Source: DAIPJH01 sp036770365 (GTDB lineage: Bacteria > Pseudomonadota > Alphaproteobacteria > Rickettsiales > UBA998). From it: a stretch of 49,281 bases of DNA. The translations under genes were made by a program, and so were the position numbers. The DNA is taken from positions 1 to 49,281 of the forward strand of contig DAIPJH010000014.1 in assembly GCA_036770365.1 (NCBI GenBank), read 5' to 3'. Below the pieces are notes generated by a model. The model ran no database searches. It was not told the DNA's origin and worked only from the letters and a program-made list of their open reading frames with translations. Below, piece after piece: positions 40,159 to 47,465 of this stretch. Position 1 is the stretch's first letter, and the number at the start of each line of letters is the position of its first letter.

Positions 40159-41364
40159 TTAATCCGATCCGTAGAAGGTATTTTTGGGTGTAGCATACGA
40201 TGTGCCATTACCAAGGCCAGTCGCTATGCCCGACGCGCCAAGAGCAATAGCCCCAGATTTTGGATAGTGGTACAGTCCGCCAGAATGTGCTTTCGTACTA
40301 AAACTTTTAGCAATCTCCTCCAGCGCCAGCGTGGTAGGCTTCTCCCCGAAGAGGTCAGCCATGATCCGTTGGTAGCATTCCAAAGACTTATCCTTTGAGA
40401 GTTCCGCCAACTTGCCGTTTAAGGTTCTTAAATCATCTGTAAACACTCGCTGAGTCGCAAGATTTTTCGGCCAACGATCGGTAAAAACATCTTCTCCGAG
40501 GCAGGCAGGATTTTTTACTTCTACCAACACCCCTTGTTCCGTATGCGCGGAAAAATAGTTTAAGAGATACTGTGACTGCGCCACCAACTCATCGAGCAGG
40601 CTGACTCGATACCCCGTGTTGTGTCCTACAAGGCATGACAGCATCACCGATGGTGGCATCCTACCATCCCGCTTGTCATATATCTTATTCCGCCAACGTT
40701 TTAATAATTGAAGTGCTATCAAAGGCTTGGATTTTGTAAAGTGCGGTTCTAGTTTTGGCACAGGATCAGCGGCGTATTTACTTAGCTCTTCCATTAACAG
40801 CGCCGACTCTGGCATTTGTTCTTTGAACCATTCGGCAAATCCCCACGGGTTGGCGGTTACGGTGTGGTGTTTGCTGGCAGGTTCCGTCTCATTCGCATGA
40901 AAAATAAAGCTGGTGCGCTCTGGTTTGAAGGGTAGAAGCACGGACGGGGTCACATCCAGATGCATTCCCTCATACTGCACTTTTACACAGCGTGAGCAAC
41001 GCTCTACTTTGCCGTAGTATCTGCTGTCTTTTTCCCCGTTTAATGTGTTGAACAGGGTATCCAACACCATCGACGGTGGTGTATCGGGGTGAATACCCAA
41101 TTCCGCAACAATGTCGATGTCGAACTCATCATTCTCAAATTTTGAGGTGATAACGGAGCCAATAGCCATCGAGCCTTGCGGATAAAGGCGGGTTACCAGC
41201 CCATGCAGCGGACTCCCTTCCCGATCCAGATAATCACTGATAGTCTGGTATCGCTCGACGGCGAGACGGTAGTTCGTAGGCGATAGCTGAATGCGTCGCG
41301 CAATTTCCAGAAGGAGGGCATCAGCTATGCCAGACCTGCTGTCTAAAATGGTTCCCAGCATCAT
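40159..41364 (-). CDS. CD-NTase, CBASS cyclic nucleotide synthase
   Basis: A 401-residue nucleotidyltransferase of the cGAS/DncV-like family. The active site is visible: QGSMAIGS (Gly64-Ser65 and Ser70), E80-F-D82-I-D84 and a third Asp138 in M-H-L-D-V-T-P. Such enzymes make cyclic di- or trinucleotides on phage infection and switch on the effector. Start 41364 is fixed by AAGGGG and by a one-base gap from the DUF2188 stop; the long upstream frame is a shadow. The C-terminal end is Gly-rich (GASGIATGLGNG), plausible as an E2-conjugation tail, though that is inference. Which nucleotide is made cannot be told. Confidence 0.9.
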   Translation of the reverse strand: MMLGTILDSRSGIADALLLEIARRIQLSPTNYRLAVERYQTISDYLDREGSPLHGLVTRLYPQGSMAIGSVITSKFENDEFDIDIVAELGIHPDTPPSMVLDTLFNTLNGEKDSRYYGKVERCSRCVKVQYEGMHLDVTPSVLLPFKPERTSFIFHANETEPASKHHTVTANPWGFAEWFKEQMPESALLMEELSKYAADPVPKLEPHFTKSKPLIALQLLKRWRNKIYDKRDGRMPPSVMLSCLVGHNTGYRVSLLDELVAQSQYLLNYFSAHTEQGVLVEVKNPACLGEDVFTDRWPKNLATQRVFTDDLRTLNGKLAELSKDKSLECYQRIMADLFGEKPTTLALEEIAKSFSTKAHSGGLYHYPKSGAIALGASGIATGLGNGTSYATPKNTFYGSD

Positions 41365-41365
41365 G

Positions 41366-41590
41366 TTACCCCTTCGGTGGAAACGGATCGTCACCGTATG
41401 TGTTGCGCTCGCGGATTTGCCCTTGCTTGTTTTGCAGGAATGCTTCTCCGCCAGATTGTTTGGCTTGGCTGCGCGTATAATTCCACGATTCCTGTTGCGT
41501 ATCGAAGACGCGGGAATCGCGGGACGCGCCTTCTTTTTTAGTACCCCATGTCCCATCTGGGCGTGGGTGTGTCCAAAAATTATCGCTCAT
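41366..41590 (-). CDS. DUF2188 protein, first gene of CBASS operon
   Basis: A 74-residue polar protein covering a DUF2188 domain: W-T-H-P-R-P-D-G-T-W-G-T-K-K-E-G-A at the start, T-Q-Q-E-S-W, A-K-Q-S-G-G-E, and the ending T-Y-G-D-D-P-F-P-P-K-G that is typical of the family. Function unknown. Its stop is one base from the CD-NTase start, so the two genes are surely co-transcribed. It might help sense infection or merely ride along; I know of no proof either way. Confidence 0.82.
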   Translation of the reverse strand: MSDNFWTHPRPDGTWGTKKEGASRDSRVFDTQQESWNYTRSQAKQSGGEAFLQNKQGQIRERNTYGDDPFPPKG

Positions 41591-41627
41591 GATTTATTTT
41601 CCCTTTCTGACAGCGGGGGTTAAAGTT

Positions 41628-41709
41628 ATTGTTTGTAATCACAAACAATGGTATTATACACGAACGATAGGTCGTATGTCAATACATACGTTGTATTCTA
41701 TAAAATACA
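41628..41709. promoter_or_regulatory. Divergent CBASS promoter region with three palindromes
   Basis: Three inverted repeats lie between the divergent genes: ATTGTTTGT with ACAAACAAT around AATC (41628-41649), CGTATGT with ACATACG around CAAT (41673-41690), and TGTATT with AATACA around CTATAA (41692-41709). The first two share a central four-base spacer and TGT/ACA ends. They are probable operators for the neighbouring HTH protein, which would block both promoters. TATTATAC (41652-41659) may be a -10 element. Confidence 0.65.
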
Positions 41710-41741
41710 CCTATGGATAACCAGTAGGAGGATAAAAAATT

Positions 41742-42071
41742 ATGTCGATGGGCGCGAAATTGAAGCAGCGCAGAATGAAAAAGGGCTGGTCTTTACAGCA
41801 GGTGGCCGACGAAATCGGTGTATCCAAAGCCCACATATACGAGCTTGAGTTAAACAAGGTAAAAAACCCTTCTGTTGAAACTCTTAAAAAACTAGCAGTC
41901 CTTTTTGAGATGCCGCTATCTTATTTCTTAGATGATGATGAAGACGTTGAATTTCAAGTTATGTTTCGTGATTTGCAGAAGGAATTTTCGGAAATGGATG
42001 CTGATACCCAGAAAGTTTTTCTGGAAATCGGGAAAACACTGAAAGCGAGAAAGACTAATGATCAAAATTGA
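41742..42071 (+). CDS. XRE-family HTH regulator, CapH-like
   Basis: A 109-residue repressor. The N-terminal HTH_3/XRE domain (about residues 5-65) reads K-L-K-Q-R-R-M-x-K-G-W-S-L-Q-Q-V-A-D-E-I-G-V-S-K-A-H-I-Y-E-L-E. It ends in a Phe/Glu-rich linker and helix. AGGAGG lies 10 bases before the ATG. It is divergent from the CBASS operon and overlaps the ImmA/IrrE gene by 14 bases. That is the arrangement of CapH/CapP pairs, in which the protease cuts the repressor after DNA damage or infection. Confidence 0.88.
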   Translation: MSMGAKLKQRRMKKGWSLQQVADEIGVSKAHIYELELNKVKNPSVETLKKLAVLFEMPLSYFLDDDEDVEFQVMFRDLQKEFSEMDADTQKVFLEIGKTLKARKTNDQN

Positions 42072-42933
42072 TCGAATGGATTTAGCAGATATTGGAGGTA
42101 ATCCAGTGAATCTTGCTAAAGCGGTCATTGAACAATTGGGCGATGTAGAGCTGCCCATTCCCGTGCAGGAAATTGCTGCTGCTGTAGATATATTAGAGAT
42201 CAAGCCTATTACGCTTTCGGGGTTTGAGGGAGGGCTTATTACCCCTGACGATAAGAGTTCTGGCTGCATACTGATAAATGAAAACAGCCGCCCCCAAAGG
42301 CAGCGTTTTACCATCGGCCACGAGTTGGGTCATTACCTTAATCCTTGGCATAATTCGGGAAGCGAAGGCCAGTTTATGTGTAAGGCGCAAGATATGGTTG
42401 TCTGCGGAACTCCCGCTGGAATGCGCCAGAAAATGGAGGTTGAAGCCAACCAGTTTTCAGCCGAATTGCTTATGCCTACGAAATTTATGCGGGATCACAT
42501 TAAACGGATAAAAGAGCCAGAGACCGACCACATCGTCGCCCTCGCAGAAAAATATGATGTGAGCAAGGAGTCGATGGGAAGGCGATATATTGAATTCCAA
42601 GATGAGCCATGTGCGTTAGTTTTTTCCCGCAACGGCAAACTCTCCTACACGGTTAAGGGGCGATATTTCCCACAACTATGCATATGGCAGAAAGGAGAGG
42701 CCATTCCAGAGGGTAGTCTGACAAAAACCTATGGCGGCCAGTCTGGTGCTTCTTCCGTTTGGCAGGAACATGACAGCGATATGTGGCTTCGCAACAGCAA
42801 AAAGTACGAAAGCGTGTACGAACAAGTGCTGTTACAGGAGGATGGATTCCGTATTACGCTGCTTACGCTGGGCGATGAATCAGACGAGGACGAAGAAGGC
42901 TTGGTTACTTCATATCGTTCCCGCTTCCGCTAG
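42058..42933 (+). CDS. ImmA/IrrE-family metallopeptidase, CapP-like
   Basis: A 291-residue predicted zinc protease. The zinc motif HELGH is at residues 88-92 and the third ligand is probably Glu129 in V-E-A-N-Q-F-S-A-E-L-L-M-P, the family pattern. A C-terminal domain of about 130 residues, ending in an acidic stretch (GDESDEDEEG), may sense a ligand. By analogy with CapP it should cleave the adjacent HTH repressor and release the CBASS promoter. Other phage-like elements use the same pair for their own induction, so it could also control the island. Confidence 0.87.
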   Translation: MIKIDRMDLADIGGNPVNLAKAVIEQLGDVELPIPVQEIAAAVDILEIKPITLSGFEGGLITPDDKSSGCILINENSRPQRQRFTIGHELGHYLNPWHNSGSEGQFMCKAQDMVVCGTPAGMRQKMEVEANQFSAELLMPTKFMRDHIKRIKEPETDHIVALAEKYDVSKESMGRRYIEFQDEPCALVFSRNGKLSYTVKGRYFPQLCIWQKGEAIPEGSLTKTYGGQSGASSVWQEHDSDMWLRNSKKYESVYEQVLLQEDGFRITLLTLGDESDEDEEGLVTSYRSRFR

Positions 42934-43147
42934 CTAACATCACATTCCTTTACTTTTATCCCTGTACCCCCTATGATTCCAGTTGGAGCAGCACGTCGCT
43001 GCTCTGGGGCTAGTAACCCCAAATATCAGCGGATATGTTCCGACCCGAAAGTTCGGGACTCTCAGCCTATGGCTGGGGGTCTGCCGAATACAATAGCGGC
43101 TTGCCGTAAATAAGGCAGGCACGACTGATATCGTGTTACTAGCTCCC

Positions 43148-43196
43148 AGTCACCAGTTTGTTTTTCGACTTTATGTCGTAAGAACCACTGGTGACT
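43148..43196. other. Nested two-stem hairpin upstream of the 100-residue gene
   Basis: AGTCACCAGT (43148-43157) is an exact complement of ACTGGTGACT (43187-43196); inside them CGAC (43166-43169) pairs with GTCG (43175-43178). Smaller hairpins (CCCGAA-TTCGGG and CAGCC-GGCTG) lie at 43030-43080. The region 42934-43227 could hold a structured RNA leader, an origin or a recombination accessory site. Confidence 0.5.
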
Positions 43197-43227
43197 TACG
43201 TTTGAAACCAAATGTGGGGAGCCAGTT

Positions 43228-43530
43228 ATGGAACAATACGATTTTTGGGCAGATGCCCTCAACAAATTTTCTCAGCTTACGCCGTTTGTGCAGGTGGCTA
43301 TCTGCCTTGGTTTATGTGCTGTGGTGCTGGGAGTGGCGCATTTTACCAAGGAAATCGTGGCGGTGGTGATGTCGCCATTTAAGAAGCCAGAGGAACCAAA
43401 AGAGCCAAAGAAAGAGTGGCGGGATAAGTGGTATCGTGGAAGTGATGAAGATGGAAAAAATCAGCCCCCGCACCCCCGCAAAACCCCTAGGTTTTTTACA
43501 AAAGCCGCCTGCAAGCGTTGTGGAGCGTAG
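43228..43530 (+). CDS. Small single-pass membrane protein of the island
   Basis: A 100-residue protein with one transmembrane helix (about residues 20-39), then a basic, Pro/Lys-rich cytoplasmic tail with E-P-K-E-P-K-K-E-W-R-D-K-W-Y-R. A C-x-x-C pair near the end (ACKRCGA) is at residues 95-98. GGGGAG precedes the ATG at a proper distance. I know no family. It is the last protein gene before the right end, so it may be a cargo, toxin-like or membrane-sensing gene. Confidence 0.6.
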   Translation: MEQYDFWADALNKFSQLTPFVQVAICLGLCAVVLGVAHFTKEIVAVVMSPFKKPEEPKEPKKEWRDKWYRGSDEDGKNQPPHPRKTPRFFTKAACKRCGA

Positions 43531-43872
43531 GTTTTAAGGCGGTTAACGTTACCCCTTGCGGGTTAGCCGATAGGACTCCACGACCAACTGCGGAGGCCGT
43601 TTTTTGGCAAAAGAGCTGAAAACGTTGGTGGAGAGCGTAAAAGTAACGCCGTAAAACGTAGGGACTACCTACAGCGCCTAAACCGACTAAACCTTATTAC
43701 GGGCGGAAGGTGTCCCATATAGCAATATGCGACCTTATTGCGAATATTGTGAAAGATATTGTTATAGAATGATATTTTTAGCCTGTGGTGGCGTTAAACC
43801 TTATTGCAGCGGTATAAGTGTAGAAAATGGCAGTGGATTTTTTTTATAATGTATTGAAATATATATGGTTAG
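43531..43872. other. Non-coding right-end region with AACCTTATT repeats
   Basis: I see no gene in these 342 bases. Repeats with AACCTTATT or GACCTTATT start at 43690, 43731 and 43797, each followed by (A/G)C(G/A). Together with the copies at 44007-44028 and the left cluster they suggest a DNA-binding protein that acts at both ends of the element, most simply the integrase. A replication origin with iterons is the other choice. Confidence 0.6.
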
Positions 43873-43948
43873 TGGTGGGGGAAGAGGGATTTGAACCCCC
43901 GACCAAGGCGTTATGAGCGCCCTGCTCTAACCGCTGAGCTATTCCCCC
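43873..43948 (-). tRNA. Complete tRNA with anticodon CAT (Met or lysidine Ile2), carried by the island
   Basis: The minus strand folds as a full 76-base cloverleaf: acceptor GGGGGAA with TTCCCCC, D-stem GCTC/GAGC, anticodon stem GGGCG/CGCCT with loop CTCATAA, T-arm with TTCAAAT, discriminator A, encoded CCA. It is not an initiator type. Anticodon CAT means elongator Met or, if position 34 is lysidine, Ile2. It contains the same 11-bp core (43909-43919) as the attachment sites. It should replace the tRNA gene that the island split. Confidence 0.88.
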
Positions 43949-44006
43949 AACTGTCTGGAATCTCTACTGGTTTTTACCAGCTCTTTCCAGTGCGTTCTTT
44001 CTGCAC

Positions 44007-44028
44007 ACCTTATTATAACCTTATTGCG
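44007..44028. repeat. AACCTTATT repeats at the far right end
   Basis: The tandem ACCTTATTATAACCTTATTGCG matches 31852-31873 exactly. It lies about 55 bases beyond the intact tRNA and about 100 bases inside the right core site, just as the left copy lies about 130 bases inside the left core. Confidence 0.7.
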
Positions 44029-44123
44029 CTGTGCAGCGCCGTCTGGTTTTTCACTTCAACTTCCCGCTGAAAGCCTTGTGCAGTAAGGCTTTTGGCGAGT
44101 TACCCTTGCGGGGTGGGCTTAAG

Positions 44124-44163
44124 CGTTATGAGCGTCCTGCTCTAACCACTGAGCTAAACCCCC
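44124..44163 (-). pseudogene. 5' half of a split tRNA(CAT) gene, right attachment site
   Basis: On the minus strand: acceptor strand GGGGGTT, T8-A9, D-arm GCTC/GAGC, then the anticodon 5' strand GGACG and loop CTCATAA. Beyond CGTTATGAGCG (44124-44134 on the + strand) the sequence leaves the tRNA pattern: no T-arm or acceptor 3' strand follows. Its missing 3' half is at 31676-31722. It is the chromosomal end of the disrupted gene, upstream of pnp. Confidence 0.85.
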
Positions 44164-44391
44164 CCTTATATCACATAGTTTCGTGATTTTTGTTTTCTAC
44201 GTCGTTCTTCATCGGCTCGTGTATTTCTTATACACGTCGCCTTGAACGCCTAGTAGAAAAGCAATCTCACAAAACTATAGCATCGTATATTGGATGCTTG
44301 TTATGTAATAAACAGAGCTAGTTTTGTAGCTAGCTGCTGGCTTTTTGTCTAGTGATGATTTTGTGGAATGACGAAACCAGATAAGAAACAA

Positions 44392-44420
44392 AAAAGGCGG
44401 AGGAAAATCCCCCGCCTTTT
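44392..44420 (-). terminator. Intrinsic terminator of pnp
   Basis: On the minus strand AAGGCGG, a G bulge, GGA, TTTT, CC, TCCGCCTT forms a GC-rich hairpin followed by TTTTTTGTTT. It begins about 23 bases after the pnp stop at 44443. Confidence 0.85.
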
Positions 44421-44442
44421 CATGTTGTATGTACGTCAAAAA

Positions 44443-46659
44443 CTACGACGCATCACGACGACGTGGACGGTCGCCACGATCACCACGGTCAGAACGCTCG
44501 CCACGCTCTGGACGGTCAGAACGTTCACGACGTGGCGCAGATTCAGGGATTTCGATGCCCTCAATCTCTTCGCCTGTTTCTTGGTTCACTGCGCGCATAG
44601 ACAGGCGGCATTTGCCACGAGAATCTACTTCAATCAGTTTTACCCAAACTTCGTCACCTTCGTTGAGTACGTCACGCACAGATGGCAAACGCTCACCTGT
44701 GATTTCGCTGACATGCACTAAACCATCGTTTTTGCCGATAAAGTTCACGAACGCACCGAAATCAACGATGCTGACGACTTTACCGCGATAGATTTTACCT
44801 GGTTCTGCAACCGCAACAATGTCTTTGATCCACTTCACAGCAGCTTCAGATTTTGCGGCATCAACAGAAGACACGCTGACCATACCGTCATCATTAATGT
44901 CTACTTTCGCGCCCGTGACTTCGCAGATCTCTCGAATCACTTTACCACCAGAACCAATCACGTCGCGGATTTTATCCTTGTCGATTTGGAAGCTGGTGAT
45001 GCGTGGTGCGTTTTCATTCACACCATCACGTGCAGAGGTAAGGGCTTTTGCCATTTCACCAAGAATATGTAGACGACCCGCACCCGCTTGAGAAAGTGCG
45101 ACCTTCATGATTTCTTCGGTGATGCCGTTGATTTTGATGTCCATTTGTAGCGCGGTAATTCCTTCGGTCGTACCAGCGACTTTGAAATCCATATCACCCA
45201 GATGATCTTCATCACCCAGAATGTCTGAAAGCACGACAAAATCATCACCTTCTTTAATCAAACCCATTGCGATACCTGCGCAAGGACGAAGCAAAGGCAC
45301 ACCTGCATCCATCAAAGAAAGCGAGGTTCCGCATACGGTTGCCATTGAAGATGAACCGTTAGACTCGGTAATCTCAGACACAACGCGAAGTGTGTACGGG
45401 AAATCTGCATGGGTAGGAAGGAGCGGACGAATCGCACGCCAAGCCAATTTACCATGACCAATTTCACGACGACCAGGTCCAGCCATACGACCGACTTCAC
45501 CCACAGAGAATGGAGGGAAGTTGTAATGCAGCATGAACGCTTCTTTATATTCACCGTCGAGCGCATCGATCATTTGTTGATCTTGGGTCGTGCCGAGGGT
45601 TGAAATCACGATCGCTTGGGTTTCACCGCGTGTGAATAACGCCGAACCATGTACTTTTGGTAAGAAATTCACTTCTGCTTTGATTGGGCGAACCACATCC
45701 ACGCCGCGACCATCAATACGCTTTTGCGTTTTGATAAGGTCTGTACGCACGATGTCGCTTTCCAATTTCTTCAACGCTTCGCCAATGCGTACTTCGGTAT
45801 ATTCACCTGTTTCCACAAGCTTCGCTTTTACATCGGCGCGAATATCGCTGAGACGGGTCGAACGTTCTTGTTTTGAGGTAATTGCATATGCTGCACGGAA
45901 ATCACGTTCTGCAAGGTCTTTTACAGACGCTTTAAGCTGTGTTGCTTTGTCATATTCTACCAAGTTCCACGGCTCTTTCGCAGCATCTTCCGCCATCGCG
46001 ATGATGAGGTCGATCACAGGTTGCATGTGCTTATGACCATAAGACACCGCGCCAAGCATGATTTCTTCAGAAAGTTCTTTCGCTTCTGATTCCACCATGA
46101 GTACAGAGGTATTTGTTCCCGCAACCACTAAATCCAGATCGCTCTCAAGTAAATCATCTTTAGTTGGGTTGAGAATGTATTTGCCGTCAATATAGCCGAC
46201 GCGTGCGCCAGCAATTGGACCGAGGAAAGGCACACCAGAAATGGTAAGCGCAGCCGAAGCACCTACGAGTGCAACGATATCAGGGTCATTCATACAATCA
46301 TGCGATAAAAGTGTACAGATCACTTGTGTTTCATTGCGGAATGCATCCGCAAACATTGGGCGGATAGGGCGGTCAATCAAACGCGAGGTAAGGGTTTCTT
46401 TCTCGGTTGCGCGGCCTTCACGTTTAAAAAAACCACCAGGGATACGCCCAGCAGCGTAGAATTTTTCTTGATAGTTCACCGTAAGTGGGAAGAAATCAAT
46501 ATCGGGCTTTGCCGATTTTGCAGCAACCACCGTACATAGTACAGAGGTGTCGCCGTAGGTAACCAAAACTGCGCCGTCAGCCTGACGTGCCACGCGACCT
46601 GATTCCATTGTCAGTGTACGACCACCCCATTGGATGGATTTTTTCGTTATATCAAACAT
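44443..46659 (-). CDS. pnp: Polynucleotide phosphorylase
   Basis: A 738-residue 3'-5' phosphorolytic exoribonuclease, the core of the RNA degradosome. Two RNase PH domains are followed by a KH domain (I-R-D-V-I-G-S-G-G-K-V-I-R-E-I, about residue 565) and an S1 domain (G-K-I-Y-R-G-K-V-V-S-I-V-D-F-G-A-F-V-N). The phosphate-site motif E-I-T-E-S-N-G-S-S-S-M-A-T-V-C-G-T-S is complete. The C-terminal 30 residues are Arg/Asp-rich and extend the S1 domain. Start 46659 has AAAAGGAC eight bases upstream; the open frame begins at 46770. rpsO, the usual upstream neighbour, is not seen. Confidence 0.97.
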   Translation of the reverse strand: MFDITKKSIQWGGRTLTMESGRVARQADGAVLVTYGDTSVLCTVVAAKSAKPDIDFFPLTVNYQEKFYAAGRIPGGFFKREGRATEKETLTSRLIDRPIRPMFADAFRNETQVICTLLSHDCMNDPDIVALVGASAALTISGVPFLGPIAGARVGYIDGKYILNPTKDDLLESDLDLVVAGTNTSVLMVESEAKELSEEIMLGAVSYGHKHMQPVIDLIIAMAEDAAKEPWNLVEYDKATQLKASVKDLAERDFRAAYAITSKQERSTRLSDIRADVKAKLVETGEYTEVRIGEALKKLESDIVRTDLIKTQKRIDGRGVDVVRPIKAEVNFLPKVHGSALFTRGETQAIVISTLGTTQDQQMIDALDGEYKEAFMLHYNFPPFSVGEVGRMAGPGRREIGHGKLAWRAIRPLLPTHADFPYTLRVVSEITESNGSSSMATVCGTSLSLMDAGVPLLRPCAGIAMGLIKEGDDFVVLSDILGDEDHLGDMDFKVAGTTEGITALQMDIKINGITEEIMKVALSQAGAGRLHILGEMAKALTSARDGVNENAPRITSFQIDKDKIRDVIGSGGKVIREICEVTGAKVDINDDGMVSVSSVDAAKSEAAVKWIKDIVAVAEPGKIYRGKVVSIVDFGAFVNFIGKNDGLVHVSEITGERLPSVRDVLNEGDEVWVKLIEVDSRGKCRLSMRAVNQETGEEIEGIEIPESAPRRERSDRPERGERSDRGDRGDRPRRRDAS

Positions 46660-47465
46660 CAATATGTCCTTTTCAAAACAGCTAATATGCCCAAGTTGCA
46701 ATCTTAGAACATCATCCCAACCGTTTTGAAAACATCCTTGGGGGTACACGCCTATCGCATACCAGATCACTTTTTCTCTTGAGCAATCTTCTTATACAGA
46801 TTTTTGAAAAAGATACAAGTTCTACCCCTGTGAAAAAGTTTTTCCCCACGCACGGCTTCGGCTTATGTAGGTTCAACACCACATCACCTTACCTTGCTTG
46901 GGAAATTCCATTTTGACAGGGGTAGAGAGGTGTGGAGGTTTAGAATAATATCGCCGTGTCATTGCGAGGAGTGCAGCGACAAAGCAATCCAGTTTTTTTG
47001 TTCTTCCACGCCCCGAATGGCGGTTTAAGCAATGAGGAAAATTAGGAATGAAGTTATGGTTTTTAGGTAAGTGTGCAATGCTAGAAAAAGCTTTTAGAGT
47101 GTGGGGCAGGCATTTTTAGTAATGTAAAAATTGCAATCACAATTAAAAAATTCGGAGGTGAGATTGGCTTGCCCTGTGGGCTGCGCCGCAGCGTCGGGCT
47201 TCGCCCTTCACGACGAACAGTGAGTTCTCTTCAACTACCCGCTTTTCCGCTACAGGGAGGTGTCATTCTAACAATCGCTAATAATGATATGTTTTCAGTC
47301 GTTTTTGAAGCATCACGTCAAGAATCTACTCATATTTCTACTCATGATATACTTGGCTTCATGTAATGTTGTTGGTTCATATCGGACTACTCTTAATTAA
47401 AATCATCTTCAAACTAAGATAATTTCATGATGTAACTTTTTCGCCGCCATATATGAGCAATTAAA
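46660..47465. other. Long intergenic region without a convincing gene
   Basis: About 800 bases hold no supported gene. Two repeat-like patches occur: TCATTGCGAGGAGTGCAGCG with AAAGCAATCC (about 46958-46991), which resembles a palindromic repeat I know from many bacterial genomes, and a GC-rich patch with GCTGCGCCGCAGC (about 47177-47190). A small open frame at 47169-47366 overlaps the latter and looks random. The pnp promoter should lie at the left edge, near 46750-46850. Confidence 0.5.
46958..46991. repeat. Dispersed palindromic repeat, CATTGCGAGGAG type
   Basis: CATTGCGAGGAG, GCAGCGAC and AAGCAATCC match a short palindromic sequence (ATTGC...GCAAT) that is familiar from Rickettsia-like and other bacterial genomes. 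Copy number in this genome cannot be checked here. A weaker echo (TCATTGCAAGGCAA) lies at 31789. Confidence 0.5.

Larger units (their letters stand above)
31712..44134. mobile_element. Integrated genomic island carrying CBASS and restriction-modification-like genes
   Basis: A 12.4-kb element bounded by the 11-bp core CGTTATGAGCG at 31712-31722 and 44124-44134. It has a tyrosine integrase at its left end, an AlpA-like regulator, a P4/D5-type primase-helicase, defence genes and its own tRNA gene. Both ends carry the same AACCTTATT-type repeats. Codon use and base composition look different from the flanks by eye. No structural phage genes, relaxase or conjugation genes are present, so it resembles a P4-like satellite or a small integrative island that may replicate after excision. 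Confidence 0.85.

Noticed and set aside
41364..41556. 64-codon N-terminal extension of the CD-NTase frame
   Set aside because: It lies over the DUF2188 gene on the same strand in another frame, while the ATG at 41364 has a strong AAGGGG and starts the conserved domain.
43873..43948. Intact tRNA as the right attachment junction of a standard integration
   Set aside because: Its acceptor and anticodon strands fit its own 3' half, while the 3' half at the left end pairs better with the separate 5' half at 44124-44163. The standard model would also leave that 5' half unexplained.
31572..44163. CRISPR array from the AACCTTATT repeats
   Set aside because: The repeats are only 9-12 bases, irregularly spaced and split between the two ends of the island; no cas gene is present.
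47169..47366. 65-residue open frame in the region upstream of pnp
   Set aside because: It overlaps a GC-rich palindromic repeat, has no ribosome binding site and its residue make-up looks random.
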